NCBI GenBank assembly: GCA_002433805.1
Contig: DJIW01000150.1
Location: 1-6,801 of the forward strand
Direction of reading: 5' to 3'
From: Competibacteraceae bacterium UBA6584
Lineage (GTDB): Bacteria; Pseudomonadota; Gammaproteobacteria; Competibacterales; Competibacteraceae
Length of the DNA: 6,801 bases
Position numbers and translations under genes: made by a program. The notes beneath the pieces are model-generated. The model did not search any database. It had not been told where the DNA came from and saw only the letters and a program-made list of their open reading frames with translations. This document shows positions 1 to 6,178 of the stretch, piece by piece (positions within the stretch are counted from its first letter, which is position 1; every line of letters begins with the position of its first letter).

Positions 1-1
1 C

Positions 2-1189
2 ATGTGTCGTTCTACACTGTCGTTGTTCTACGCCGGCATGGTGCGCGCTAAAAACGTGCTGTCGGTGATGATGCAGTGTTTCGCCATCACCGCGCTGATG
101 ACGGTGCTGTGGACGATCTACGGCTACAGTCTGGCTTTCGACACCACCGGCATGACCAAGGAGGCCATCAACCTCAGCACCTTTATCGGCGGGTTCGGCA
201 AGGCGTTCTTCAACGGCGTCGGCCGCGACAGCCTCACCTTGGCCATTCCGGAAACGGTGTTCGCCACCTTCCAGATGACCTTCGCCATCATCACCCCGGC
301 GCTGATCGTCGGCGCGTTCGCCGAGCGGATGAAATTTTCCGCCCTGCTGCTGTTCATGGGGCTTTGGTTCACCTTGGTCTACGCCCCGGTCGCGCACATG
401 GTCTGGAGCGGGGACGGCGCGCTGATGTGGGATTGGGGCGTGCTCGACTTTGCCGGCGGGACCGTGGTCCACATCAACGCCGGCATCGCCGGATTGGTGG
501 CCTGCATCGTGCTGGGCCGGCGCAAGGGTTATCCCACCACCGCCATGCCGCCGCACAACCTCAACTTCACGCTGATGGGCGCATCCATGCTGTGGGTCGG
601 CTGGTTCGGCTTCAACGCCGGCAGCGCGGTGGCGGCCGACGGCAGCGCCGGCATGGCGATGCTGGTGACCCAGATCGCCACGGCCATGGCGGCGCTGAGC
701 TGGATGTTCGCCGAATGGCTGCATCACGGCAAACCGAGCGCCCTGGGCATCGCTTCCGGCGCGGTGGCGGGCTTGGTCGCCATCACCCCGGCGTCCGGCA
801 CCGCCGGTCCGATGGGCGCGCTGTTGATCGGCTTGATCGCCGGGGTGGTTTGTTTTCTGGCGTCCACCAAACTCAAGCGCGCGCTGGGTTATGACGATTC
901 GCTGGATGTCTTCGGCGTGCACGCGGTCGGCGGCATCGTCGGCGCGATCTTGACCGGATTGTGCGCCGATGTGGCGCTGGGCGGAAAAGGCTTGGCCGAG
1001 GGCGTTTCGGTCGGCGCGCAGTTGTGGATTCAAACCAAGGGCGCGTTGTTCACGATTGTCTATTCCGCCATCTTGAGCTACCTCATCTTAAAACTGGTGG
1101 ATGTGGTAATCGGACTGCGGGTGACCGACGAACAGGAAACCGAAGGTCTCGATATCGCCTTGCACGACGAGCGCGGTTACAACCTGTGA
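2..1189 (+). CDS. amtB: Ammonium transporter AmtB, 5' truncated by window edge
   Basis: Inner-membrane trimeric channel of the Amt/Mep/Rh family that conducts ammonium. The 395 visible residues align from the end of the first transmembrane helix to the C-terminus. Family pore residues are all identifiable: F94 and F204 (phenylalanine gate), W135 (outer recruitment site), S208, and the twin histidines H157 in VVHINAG and H307 in VFGVHAVGG. D149 in LDFAGGTVVH matches the conserved structural Asp. The cytoplasmic tail GLRVTDEQETEGLDIALHDE is the conserved segment that contacts the PII protein. About 25 mature residues plus any signal peptide are missing, so the ATG at position 2 is not the true start. 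The first five codons do not match the usual P-G-L-(A/S)-L-F-Y motif and may be an edge artefact. glnK follows 121 bp downstream, which supports a role in regulated ammonium uptake. Stop codon TGA at 1187-1189. The family call is near certain. Confidence 0.96.
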   Translation: MCRSTLSLFYAGMVRAKNVLSVMMQCFAITALMTVLWTIYGYSLAFDTTGMTKEAINLSTFIGGFGKAFFNGVGRDSLTLAIPETVFATFQMTFAIITPALIVGAFAERMKFSALLLFMGLWFTLVYAPVAHMVWSGDGALMWDWGVLDFAGGTVVHINAGIAGLVACIVLGRRKGYPTTAMPPHNLNFTLMGASMLWVGWFGFNAGSAVAADGSAGMAMLVTQIATAMAALSWMFAEWLHHGKPSALGIASGAVAGLVAITPASGTAGPMGALLIGLIAGVVCFLASTKLKRALGYDDSLDVFGVHAVGGIVGAILTGLCADVALGGKGLAEGVSVGAQLWIQTKGALFTIVYSAILSYLILKLVDVVIGLRVTDEQETEGLDIALHDERGYNL

Positions 1190-1200
1190 TGCTCCGGGGT

Positions 1201-1230
1201 GGAGGGCCGGTCGTGATAGGCCGGCTCTCC
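1201..1230 (+). other. Stem-loop in the amtB-glnK gap
   Basis: A 10-bp inverted repeat, GGAGGGCCGG and CCGGCTCTCC with one G-U wobble, encloses a 10-base loop and starts 12 bases after the amtB stop codon. No T-tract follows, so it is not a canonical intrinsic terminator. It could protect the 3' end of an amtB message, cause partial termination or mark a processing site between the two genes. The structure is directly visible; its role is inference. Confidence 0.5.
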
Positions 1231-1264
1231 GTCCGATGGATCGCATGAAAGCCTGGATTTCGGT

Positions 1265-1270
1265 TATAGT
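1265..1270 (+). promoter_or_regulatory. Weak candidate -10 element for glnK
   Basis: TATAGT matches the sigma-70 -10 consensus at five of six positions and lies 41 bases upstream of the glnK ATG. No good -35 hexamer is found 16-18 bases further upstream, so this would be a weak or activator-dependent promoter if real. I found no sigma-54 type GG-N10-GC element in the gap with correct spacing, although such a promoter would be expected for a nitrogen-regulated gene. It may lie upstream of amtB, outside the window. Confidence 0.2.
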
Positions 1271-1310
1271 CCGTCGGGTTGTTGGATCAAGCGAACGCTA
1301 GAGGATAACC

Positions 1311-1649
1311 ATGAAGCTCGTTACCGCAATTATCAAACCGTTCAAGCTCGACGACGTGCGAGAAGCCTTGTCGGGAATCGGCGTGCAGGGCATCACCGTG
1401 ACCGAGGTCAAAGGCTTCGGCCGGCAGAAAGGTCATACCGAACTGTACCGCGGCGCCGAATACGTGGTGGATTTTCTGCCCAAGGTCAAGCTGGAAATCG
1501 CCGTGGACGACGCGCTGGTCGATCAGGTGGTGGAGGCGATCCGCGCCACCGCCAACACCGGCAAGATCGGCGACGGCAAAATTTTCATCTACGATTTGGA
1601 GCGCGCGATCCGGATTCGCACCGGCGAAATCGGTCCCAGCGCGTTGTGA
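1311..1649 (+). CDS. glnK: PII nitrogen regulatory protein, GlnK type
   Basis: Trimeric cytoplasmic signal protein that binds ATP/ADP and 2-oxoglutarate and controls AmtB and other nitrogen targets. At 112 residues it has exactly the family length. The T-loop (about 37-55) contains GRQKGHTELYRGAEY with the uridylylation site Tyr51. The B-loop is TGKIGDGK at 83-90, and the C-loop carries R101 and R103 of RIRTGE. The N-terminus MKLVTAIIKPFKL is GlnK-like, whereas the VDFLPKVK segment after Tyr51 resembles GlnB, so GlnK versus GlnB rests mainly on the neighbouring amtB. The start is fixed by the Shine-Dalgarno AGAGGA at 1300-1305, five bases before the ATG. It lies downstream of amtB on the same strand and is closed by an intrinsic terminator. 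Partial co-transcription with amtB is likely but not shown. Confidence 0.96.
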   Translation: MKLVTAIIKPFKLDDVREALSGIGVQGITVTEVKGFGRQKGHTELYRGAEYVVDFLPKVKLEIAVDDALVDQVVEAIRATANTGKIGDGKIFIYDLERAIRIRTGEIGPSAL

Positions 1650-1669
1650 CCGCGCCGTGAGGTGCGCGG
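1650..1669 (+). other. Small hairpin directly after the glnK stop
   Basis: CCGCGC and GCGCGG form a perfect 6-bp stem around an 8-base loop immediately after the glnK TGA. It sits just before the main terminator hairpin and may add to 3'-end structure. The repeat is visible; any function is inferred. Confidence 0.35.
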
Positions 1670-1673
1670 ACCG

Positions 1674-1706
1674 AGGCGGAGCCATCGCTCCGCCTTCGTG
1701 TTTTTT
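1674..1706 (+). terminator. Intrinsic terminator of glnK
   Basis: A perfect 9-bp GC-rich stem (AGGCGGAGC at 1674-1682, GCTCCGCCT at 1687-1695) has a 4-base loop. A short spacer and six consecutive T residues at 1701-1706 follow. It begins 25 bases after the glnK stop. On the minus strand the same hairpin would follow the speE stop but without a T-tract there, so it should work mainly for glnK in this convergent gap. Confidence 0.88.
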
Positions 1707-1712
1707 AGCGGA

Positions 1713-2576
1713 TCAAGAATCCCCGGCGAGCGCGCGGCGCATGAATTCCGGCGTGGCCAGCGCGGCGCGGTGGATCTCGGCGTTGTAATACTGGGTGGCG
1801 AACGGCTTGGCGGCGGCGTCCGCTTCGCGGAAATCGGCGACCGCGCCGGTCTTGCGGGCCAGGGTGGCGGTCCACCAGCCGGAGGGGTAGACGCATTGCG
1901 GGAAATGCAAGGCGCGCGCGTCGGCGAAACCGGCCGCTCGCAAGTTCCGATGGAGCGGCAGCAGGATGCTCTCCAGATGAAACAATGGCGATTCGCTCTG
2001 CTGGACCAGAACCCCCGCCTCGCCCAGCGCCCGATGGCAGTCGCGGAAAAACGGTTCGGCGAACAGCCCCTCGGCCGGCCCAATCGGGTCGGTGCTATCG
2101 ACGACGATCACGTCGTAACTCCCCGGCGCGGCGTTTTTGACCCACGCCAAGCCGTCCTCGAAATGCAGTTGCGCGCGCGGATCGGCGTTGGCCTCGCACA
2201 GTTCGGGAAAATAGCGTTCGGCGGCTTGGGTGACTTCCCGGTCGATGTCCACCTGAACGGCGCTTTCGACGTTGGGGTGGCGCAATACTTCCCGCAAGGT
2301 GCCGCAGTCGCCGCCGCCGACGATCAACACCCGGCGGGGGTCCGGATGGGTGAACAGCGCCGGATGCGCCATCATCTCGTGGTATAAAAAATTGTCGCGC
2401 GCGGTCAGCATGATGTAGCCGTCGATCGCCATCAGCTTGCCGAAGCCCTCGGTGGCGTACACCGCGATTTGCTGGTAGGGGCTGCGAACCGCGTGCAGCT
2501 CGCCTTCGAGCTTGAGCGAGAACGCGGAGCCGGTCGCGGGGTGGATTTCGGAAAACCAGGTATGATCGAGCGTCAC
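1713..2576 (-). CDS. speE: Spermidine synthase (polyamine aminopropyltransferase)
   Basis: Cytoplasmic enzyme that transfers the aminopropyl group from decarboxylated S-adenosylmethionine to putrescine, giving spermidine and methylthioadenosine. The 287 residues match the family's usual length of about 285-290. An N-terminal beta-strand domain (1-60) precedes a Rossmann-like methyltransferase fold. Signature elements are LYHEMMAHPALF (64-75), the nucleotide-binding GGGDCGTLREVLRH (87-100), VDIDREV with the acidic residues D110 and D112, VVDSTDPIGPAEGLF with catalytic-region D160 and D163, and YYNAEIHRAA near the C-terminus. The start is GTG, preceded on the minus strand by AGGA (2584-2587) at seven bases; the next in-frame ATG is about 48 codons later and would remove conserved sequence. 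It is divergent from the arginine decarboxylase gene with only 30 bp between the start codons, which suggests shared or overlapping control. Closely related aminopropyltransferases with other acceptors cannot be fully excluded. Confidence 0.94.
   Translation of the reverse strand: MTLDHTWFSEIHPATGSAFSLKLEGELHAVRSPYQQIAVYATEGFGKLMAIDGYIMLTARDNFLYHEMMAHPALFTHPDPRRVLIVGGGDCGTLREVLRHPNVESAVQVDIDREVTQAAERYFPELCEANADPRAQLHFEDGLAWVKNAAPGSYDVIVVDSTDPIGPAEGLFAEPFFRDCHRALGEAGVLVQQSESPLFHLESILLPLHRNLRAAGFADARALHFPQCVYPSGWWTATLARKTGAVADFREADAAAKPFATQYYNAEIHRAALATPEFMRRALAGDS
2561..2566 (+). promoter_or_regulatory. Candidate -10 element for speA inside speE
   Basis: TATGAT matches the sigma-70 -10 consensus at five of six positions. 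Transcription from it would begin near 2573, giving a leader of roughly 34 bases to the speA ATG at 2607 that includes the Shine-Dalgarno. No convincing -35 hexamer is visible upstream. The element overlaps the first codons of speE, as it must given the tiny gap. Confidence 0.27.
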
Positions 2577-2593
2577 GGCGAGATCCTAGTGCG

Positions 2594-2599
2594 AGGAGG
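2594..2599 (+). promoter_or_regulatory. Ribosome binding site deciding the speA start
   Basis: A full-consensus AGGAGG lies seven bases before the ATG at 2607 but only one base before the in-frame ATG at 2601. The spacing therefore favours 2607 as the start and rules out the earlier in-frame ATGs in the speE-overlapping region. Confidence 0.75.
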
Positions 2600-2606
2600 G
2601 ATGGCG

Positions 2607-4547
2607 ATGAACGAGCGTCGGCAGCCGCGGCCGGCCTGGACCGTAGCCCAGGCGCGCGAAGTATACAACACCGCCCGCTGGAGCAACGGCTACTTCGAGA
2701 TCGACGACGCCGGTCGGGTGCGGGCGCGGTCGCCGCGCTGGCCCCAACATCCGGGCGTCGAGCTGGCGGCGCTGGCCGAGGACGCGCGGGCGGCGGGTTA
2801 CGGGCCGCCGGTGCTGGTCCGCTTCAGCCACATCCTGCACGACCGGGTCGACGCCTTGACCGACGCCTTTGCCGGCGCCATTGCCGAGCTGAATTATCAG
2901 GGCCGGTATACCGCCGTCTATCCGATCAAGGTCAACCAGCAGCGGCGGGTGGTCGGCGAAATCGTCCGTCACGGCGGGGCGCGGGTCGGGCTGGAAGCTG
3001 GCAGCAAGCCGGAATTGCTGGCGGTGCTGGGGCTGTCGCAACCCGGCGGGGTGGTGGTGTGCAACGGTTACAAGGATCGCGAATACATCCGGCTGGCGCT
3101 GATCGGCCAGCGGCTGGGCCTCAAGGTGTTCATCGTGATCGAAAAGCTGTCCGAACTGGACTGGGTCATCGACGAGGCCGGCCGGCTCGGGGTTGCGCCG
3201 CAACTCGGAATGCGGGTGCGCTTGGCCTCCATCGGCGCTGGCAAGTGGCAGAACACCGGCGGCGAGAAATCCAAATTCGGCCTGTCCGCCAGTCAAGTGC
3301 TGGAGGCGGTGCGGCGGTTGCGCAAATTGGGGATGCTGGAGCGGCTCGTGCTGTTGCACGCCCATCTCGGCTCACAGATCGCCAACATTCACGACATCCG
3401 GCGCGGCTTGCAAGAGGTGGGGCGCTACTACGCCGACATCTGGCGGCTGGGCGCGCGGCTGCGTTGGGTGGATGTCGGCGGCGGCTTGGGGGTGGATTAC
3501 GAGGGCACGGGCTCGCGCGGCGAGTGTTCGATGAACTACAGCGCGCGCGAGTACGCCAACACGGTCATTCAGACGCTGTGGAACATCTGCAGCGAGGCGA
3601 ATTTGCCCCATCCGGAGGTGTTCAGCGAATCGGGGCGCGCGCTGACTGCCCATCACGCCGTGCTGATTACCGAAGTCATCGACCGCGAACCCTCGCCCGG
3701 TGGCCCATCGCCGCTCGCGCCAAACGCCGGCGACCCTTTGGTGCTGCACGATCTTTGGAGAATCTATCAAACCGCAGCGCGCGGCTCGGCGGTGGAGGCG
3801 TACCACGCCGCCGCTCACTGGCTGGCGGAAGCGCGGGATTTATACTTGCATGGCGTCTTCCGCTTGGAGCAGCGCGCCCGCGCCGAACAGCTTTATTTCG
3901 CCATCGGGCAAAAACTGCGGCCGCTGCTCAACCCGGTCGTCCGCGCTCACCGCGAGTTGCTGGACGAACTGAACGACAAGCTGGCCGAAAAGCTGTTCCT
4001 CAATTTTTCAGTGTTTCAATCGACGCCGGATGTTTGGGCGCTGGATCAGATTTTCCCGATCCTGCCGCTGCAAGACTTGAACCGCGCGCCGAGCCGCCGC
4101 GCGGTGTTGCAAGATCTCACCTGCGATTCCGACGGCTGTATCGAGCGTTACGTGGATGGCGAAGGGGTGGAAACCACCTTGCCGCTGCCGCCCGCTCCGG
4201 CCGGCCGGCCCGAGCTGTTGGGAATTTTCCTGGTGGGCGCGTATCAGGAAATTCTCGGCGACATGCACAACCTGTTCGGCGATACCGCCGCGATCAACGT
4301 GGAATTGACCGAGGGCGGCGGTCACCGGCTCAGCGAGCCCGCCCGAGGCGATACGGTGGCGGATTTGCTGCGCTATGTGCGTTTTGAGCCGGATGCGTTG
4401 CGGGCGGCCTATCGCGAGAAAATCGAAGCCGCCGCGCTCGATCGAGAGCAGGGCGAGCGCTATTTACAGGCGTTGGAAAACGGCTTGGGCGGTTATACCT
4501 ATCTGGAGCTTGACGGACGCGGGCCGAGCGCGCTGGCCGACGGCTGA
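2607..4547 (+). CDS. speA: Biosynthetic arginine decarboxylase
   Basis: PLP-dependent, alanine-racemase-fold (group IV) decarboxylase that converts arginine to agmatine, the first step of the arginine route to putrescine. At 646 residues it is close to the E. coli enzyme's length of about 658. The early SpeA signature WSNGYFEIDDAGRV is at 26-39. The PLP lysine is K108 in YPIKVNQQ. The phosphate-binding glycine loop VDVGGGLGVDYEG is at 288-300, preceded by HAHLGSQIANIHDIRRG in the barrel. FSESGRALTAHHAV is at 339-352. The C-terminal beta domain has LQDLTCDSDG (501-510) with C506 at the expected active-site cysteine, followed by GAYQEILGDMHNLFGDTAA. The start at 2607 is set by the Shine-Dalgarno spacing. 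The gene diverges from speE, placing two polyamine steps together; agmatinase or agmatine deiminase and SpeD are not in view. Nothing appears broken or missing. Confidence 0.96.
   Translation: MNERRQPRPAWTVAQAREVYNTARWSNGYFEIDDAGRVRARSPRWPQHPGVELAALAEDARAAGYGPPVLVRFSHILHDRVDALTDAFAGAIAELNYQGRYTAVYPIKVNQQRRVVGEIVRHGGARVGLEAGSKPELLAVLGLSQPGGVVVCNGYKDREYIRLALIGQRLGLKVFIVIEKLSELDWVIDEAGRLGVAPQLGMRVRLASIGAGKWQNTGGEKSKFGLSASQVLEAVRRLRKLGMLERLVLLHAHLGSQIANIHDIRRGLQEVGRYYADIWRLGARLRWVDVGGGLGVDYEGTGSRGECSMNYSAREYANTVIQTLWNICSEANLPHPEVFSESGRALTAHHAVLITEVIDREPSPGGPSPLAPNAGDPLVLHDLWRIYQTAARGSAVEAYHAAAHWLAEARDLYLHGVFRLEQRARAEQLYFAIGQKLRPLLNPVVRAHRELLDELNDKLAEKLFLNFSVFQSTPDVWALDQIFPILPLQDLNRAPSRRAVLQDLTCDSDGCIERYVDGEGVETTLPLPPAPAGRPELLGIFLVGAYQEILGDMHNLFGDTAAINVELTEGGGHRLSEPARGDTVADLLRYVRFEPDALRAAYREKIEAAALDREQGERYLQALENGLGGYTYLELDGRGPSALADG
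2660..2665 (-). promoter_or_regulatory. Weak candidate -10 element for speE inside speA
   Basis: Read on the minus strand this is TATACT, five of six matches to the sigma-70 -10 consensus. It would place transcription start roughly 75 bases upstream of the speE GTG, within the first codons of speA. The upstream -35 (TTGCTC at 2681-2686, spacer 15) is poor. It is listed because the 30-bp gap forces any speE promoter into this area. Confidence 0.18.
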
Positions 4548-4568
4548 AGTCGTCGGTTCGCGGCGCGC
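4528..4568. other. Stem-loop across the speA stop, between convergent genes
   Basis: Nested inverted repeats span the speA TGA. An inner perfect 6-bp stem, CCGACG (4537-4542) and CGTCGG (4551-4556), is extended by two G-U pairs. An outer stem is formed by GCGCGC at 4528-4533 and 4563-4568. No T-tract follows on either strand, so it is at best a weak or factor-dependent termination structure for speA and the convergent HDOD gene in their 39-bp gap. The repeats are visible; the role is inferred. Confidence 0.35.
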
Positions 4569-4586
4569 CTCGGGTCGGGGTCGCGG

Positions 4587-6005
4587 TCAGCTTTCTTCCG
4601 GCAGCGGCAGCACCGCGCACAGGTTTTCCAGTTCCGCCATGCTGGCATGAACCTGTCCCACCGCCGTCAGCGCCTGCTCGCGGGTGAGGCCGAGCGTGAA
4701 CATGGCCAGCGCCGGGAGCCGGTTGTTGTGTTCCTCTCCCAAGCCGACGTAATGCAGCAAGCGATTGGCGATCAATACCAGATTCGAGTAAGCGGCGTGC
4801 GGGTGGGTGCTGTCTTCGCCGTGATGCCAGCGCACCGCCGAATAGACTTCCTCGGGCAGATTCCAGGATTGCATCAGCCAAGCGCCGATATGCTCGTGAT
4901 CGACGCCCATCACGTGGCGCTCGGCATCGTTAATCGGCACTTGCCGGTTCACGGTCAGGAACCGGTTGAGCAGGTAGAAGCGGGCCGGCAGCACCTGCGC
5001 CAGCACCAGATAACCGAAATCGTGCAAGAGCCCGCTAAGATAAGCCAGCCCCGGATTCACCCCGAGCGGTTCGGGCAGGAGCTTGACCAATTCGCCGACC
5101 AGGGTGGCGCAGTAGATGCTGTGCTGCCAAACCGCCTGCAAGCCGACCGGACCGCCCACCGGCATGCGGAAGGTTTGCGCCATGCTGGAGCCGATCAACA
5201 GGGCCAAAGCTTTTTCCGGACCCAGTACCCGCTCGACGGCGGTCGCGAGCGAGTCCACCGCGCCGTTGAAGCCGTGCAGCGGGGCGCGCGCCCAGTACAC
5301 GAGTTGAGCGGCGCGGCTGGCGTCCTGTTCGGCGAGACGGAGCACCTCCTGAATCGAGCGCGCGGGATCGGCTTGCAGCGCCAACAGCTCTTGAACGGTC
5401 TTCGGCACGGCCGGCAATTCGGTGATCGATTCCAACCCGGCCCGGGCCGGCGTCGGGGTGTAGCGGTTGGTCAGGCTGGTGAGGTTTTGCGGGGTCAGGG
5501 TTTGTTGGTTGGTGAGGAAGTCCAGATCCTCGGCCGGAATCGAGAACTGTCCCCAGCGAGCCTGATCGAGCAGGCTACCGAAGTCTCGGCTGGCCATTCT
5601 AATCAGGCTGTCGCCGCTGCCGCTCTCAAAATAGAGCTCCCCCTCGCCGGGCAGGCTGCTATCCACCAGCGCTGGGAGGCCAAAAGCGGCCGGCAGCGGC
5701 GGGCGGGAATCGCCCTTGCAGCCCCGTCCCTGAAAAAATTGAAGCGCTTCATTGCCGTACAACGGCTCTGGTTCCAGCTCCCGCAGCTGGCACAGTAATG
5801 AGAAATCCAGAATATGGCTGTAAGGCAGTATCGCCATCAACAGGCCGTTGGCGTCTTGCAGCAAAACGGCGCGAACGATCCGACGGGTCGGGATGTCGAG
5901 TTTTTCCCCGACCTGCTCCAGCGCTTCATTAGCCGGATACGGAATCAAGATATAAGGAAACCGCTGTCGGTCCAAATAACTCCGAACGGAGTCGGGAAGG
6001 TTCAT
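4587..6005 (-). CDS. YbaK-like aminoacyl-tRNA deacylase domain fused to HDOD domain
   Basis: Predicted cytoplasmic two-domain protein of 472 residues, counted from the ATG at 6005; an in-frame GTG at 6023 would add six residues. The ATG is preferred because the alternative lacks a Shine-Dalgarno and GGGG lies a suitable distance before the ATG. Residues about 1-150 resemble the YbaK/ProX editing fold (EKLDIPTRRIVRAVLLQD, then LYFESGSGDSLIRM), but the usual KT-type catalytic lysine position appears to be arginine, so deacylation is doubtful. A Thr/Asn/Gln-rich linker with repeated L-T-(N/P/S) motifs spans about 164-185. Residues about 190-410 form an HDOD domain: ITELPAVPKTVQELLALQADP, LLHDFG with H328-D329, H295, HEHIGAWLMQSWNLPEEV and AVRWHH with H394-H395. 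HDOD proteins act in signalling and regulation, often as scaffolds. No membrane segment or signal peptide is seen. The domain calls are good; the target is unknown. Confidence 0.88.
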   Translation of the reverse strand: MNLPDSVRSYLDRQRFPYILIPYPANEALEQVGEKLDIPTRRIVRAVLLQDANGLLMAILPYSHILDFSLLCQLRELEPEPLYGNEALQFFQGRGCKGDSRPPLPAAFGLPALVDSSLPGEGELYFESGSGDSLIRMASRDFGSLLDQARWGQFSIPAEDLDFLTNQQTLTPQNLTSLTNRYTPTPARAGLESITELPAVPKTVQELLALQADPARSIQEVLRLAEQDASRAAQLVYWARAPLHGFNGAVDSLATAVERVLGPEKALALLIGSSMAQTFRMPVGGPVGLQAVWQHSIYCATLVGELVKLLPEPLGVNPGLAYLSGLLHDFGYLVLAQVLPARFYLLNRFLTVNRQVPINDAERHVMGVDHEHIGAWLMQSWNLPEEVYSAVRWHHGEDSTHPHAAYSNLVLIANRLLHYVGLGEEHNNRLPALAMFTLGLTREQALTAVGQVHASMAELENLCAVLPLPEES

Positions 6006-6054
6006 GACAATACCCCAGGTCACGGAATCTTGAAGCGCGAGGCGTAACGTTCTT

Positions 6055-6084
6055 ATTATAGCTAGAAGATGCCGTTAATGATAA
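6055..6084 (-). promoter_or_regulatory. Sigma-70 type promoter for the YbaK-HDOD gene
   Basis: Read on the minus strand, a perfect -10 hexamer TATAAT (6055-6060) is preceded by an 18-base spacer and TTATCA (6079-6084), which matches the -35 consensus at four of six positions. Predicted transcription start is near 6048, giving a leader of about 43 bases to the ATG at 6005. It is the best promoter candidate in the window and indicates that the HDOD gene can be transcribed independently of the gene to its right. Confidence 0.55.
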
Positions 6085-6142
6085 AGCAATATGCATTCTG
6101 GGTGTTTAAATCATCCCGTTTGATCGACTGGCCGCGGAGTAT

Positions 6143-6174
6143 AAAAAGCGATGCAGCGTAACATAATAGCGCTG
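6143..6174 (-). terminator. Weak candidate terminator after the low-complexity gene
   Basis: On the minus strand a 5-bp stem, CAGCG and CGCTG (6154-6158 and 6170-6174), with an 11-base loop lies a few bases after the stop codon at 6179. A T-run (A's at 6143-6147 on the plus strand) follows six bases beyond the stem. The stem is short and the T-run displaced, so termination efficiency would be modest at best. Confidence 0.27.
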
Positions 6175-6178
6175 ATCG

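Larger units (their letters stand above)
6006..6178. other. Less GC-rich intergenic region upstream of the HDOD gene
   Basis: This 173-bp stretch is visibly richer in A and T than the surrounding genes. It contains the HDOD-gene promoter candidate and a weak hairpin after the low-complexity gene. I see no credible small gene here on either strand. Confidence 0.7.

Noticed and set aside
2..4. ATG at position 2 as the start of amtB
   Set aside because: The homology begins inside the first transmembrane segment and the upstream part of the protein is missing, so the true start is outside the window.
1190..1310. Sigma-54 promoter upstream of glnK
   Set aside because: GG and GC pairs are present (for example GG at 1238-1239 and GC at 1251-1252) but their spacing is one base too long and the surrounding consensus is absent.
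1662..2387. Long plus-strand open frame opposite speE
   Set aside because: It is antisense to a clearly conserved spermidine synthase, has no recognisable protein features and is explained by GC-rich codon positions.
2469..2606. Longer N-terminus for speA starting at 2469, 2562 or 2601
   Set aside because: The extension would overlap speE coding sequence, and the AGGAGG at 2594-2599 is correctly spaced only for the ATG at 2607.
3059..4387. Long open frame overlapping speA in another plus-strand frame
   Set aside because: Arg/Ala-rich frame shadow inside a fully conserved arginine decarboxylase; no independent start signal or family resemblance.
4647..5798. 383-codon plus-strand open frame opposite the YbaK-HDOD gene
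   Set aside because: The minus-strand frame has two recognisable domains. The plus frame is Gln/Arg/Gly-rich with no family signature, as expected for an antisense shadow in GC-rich DNA.
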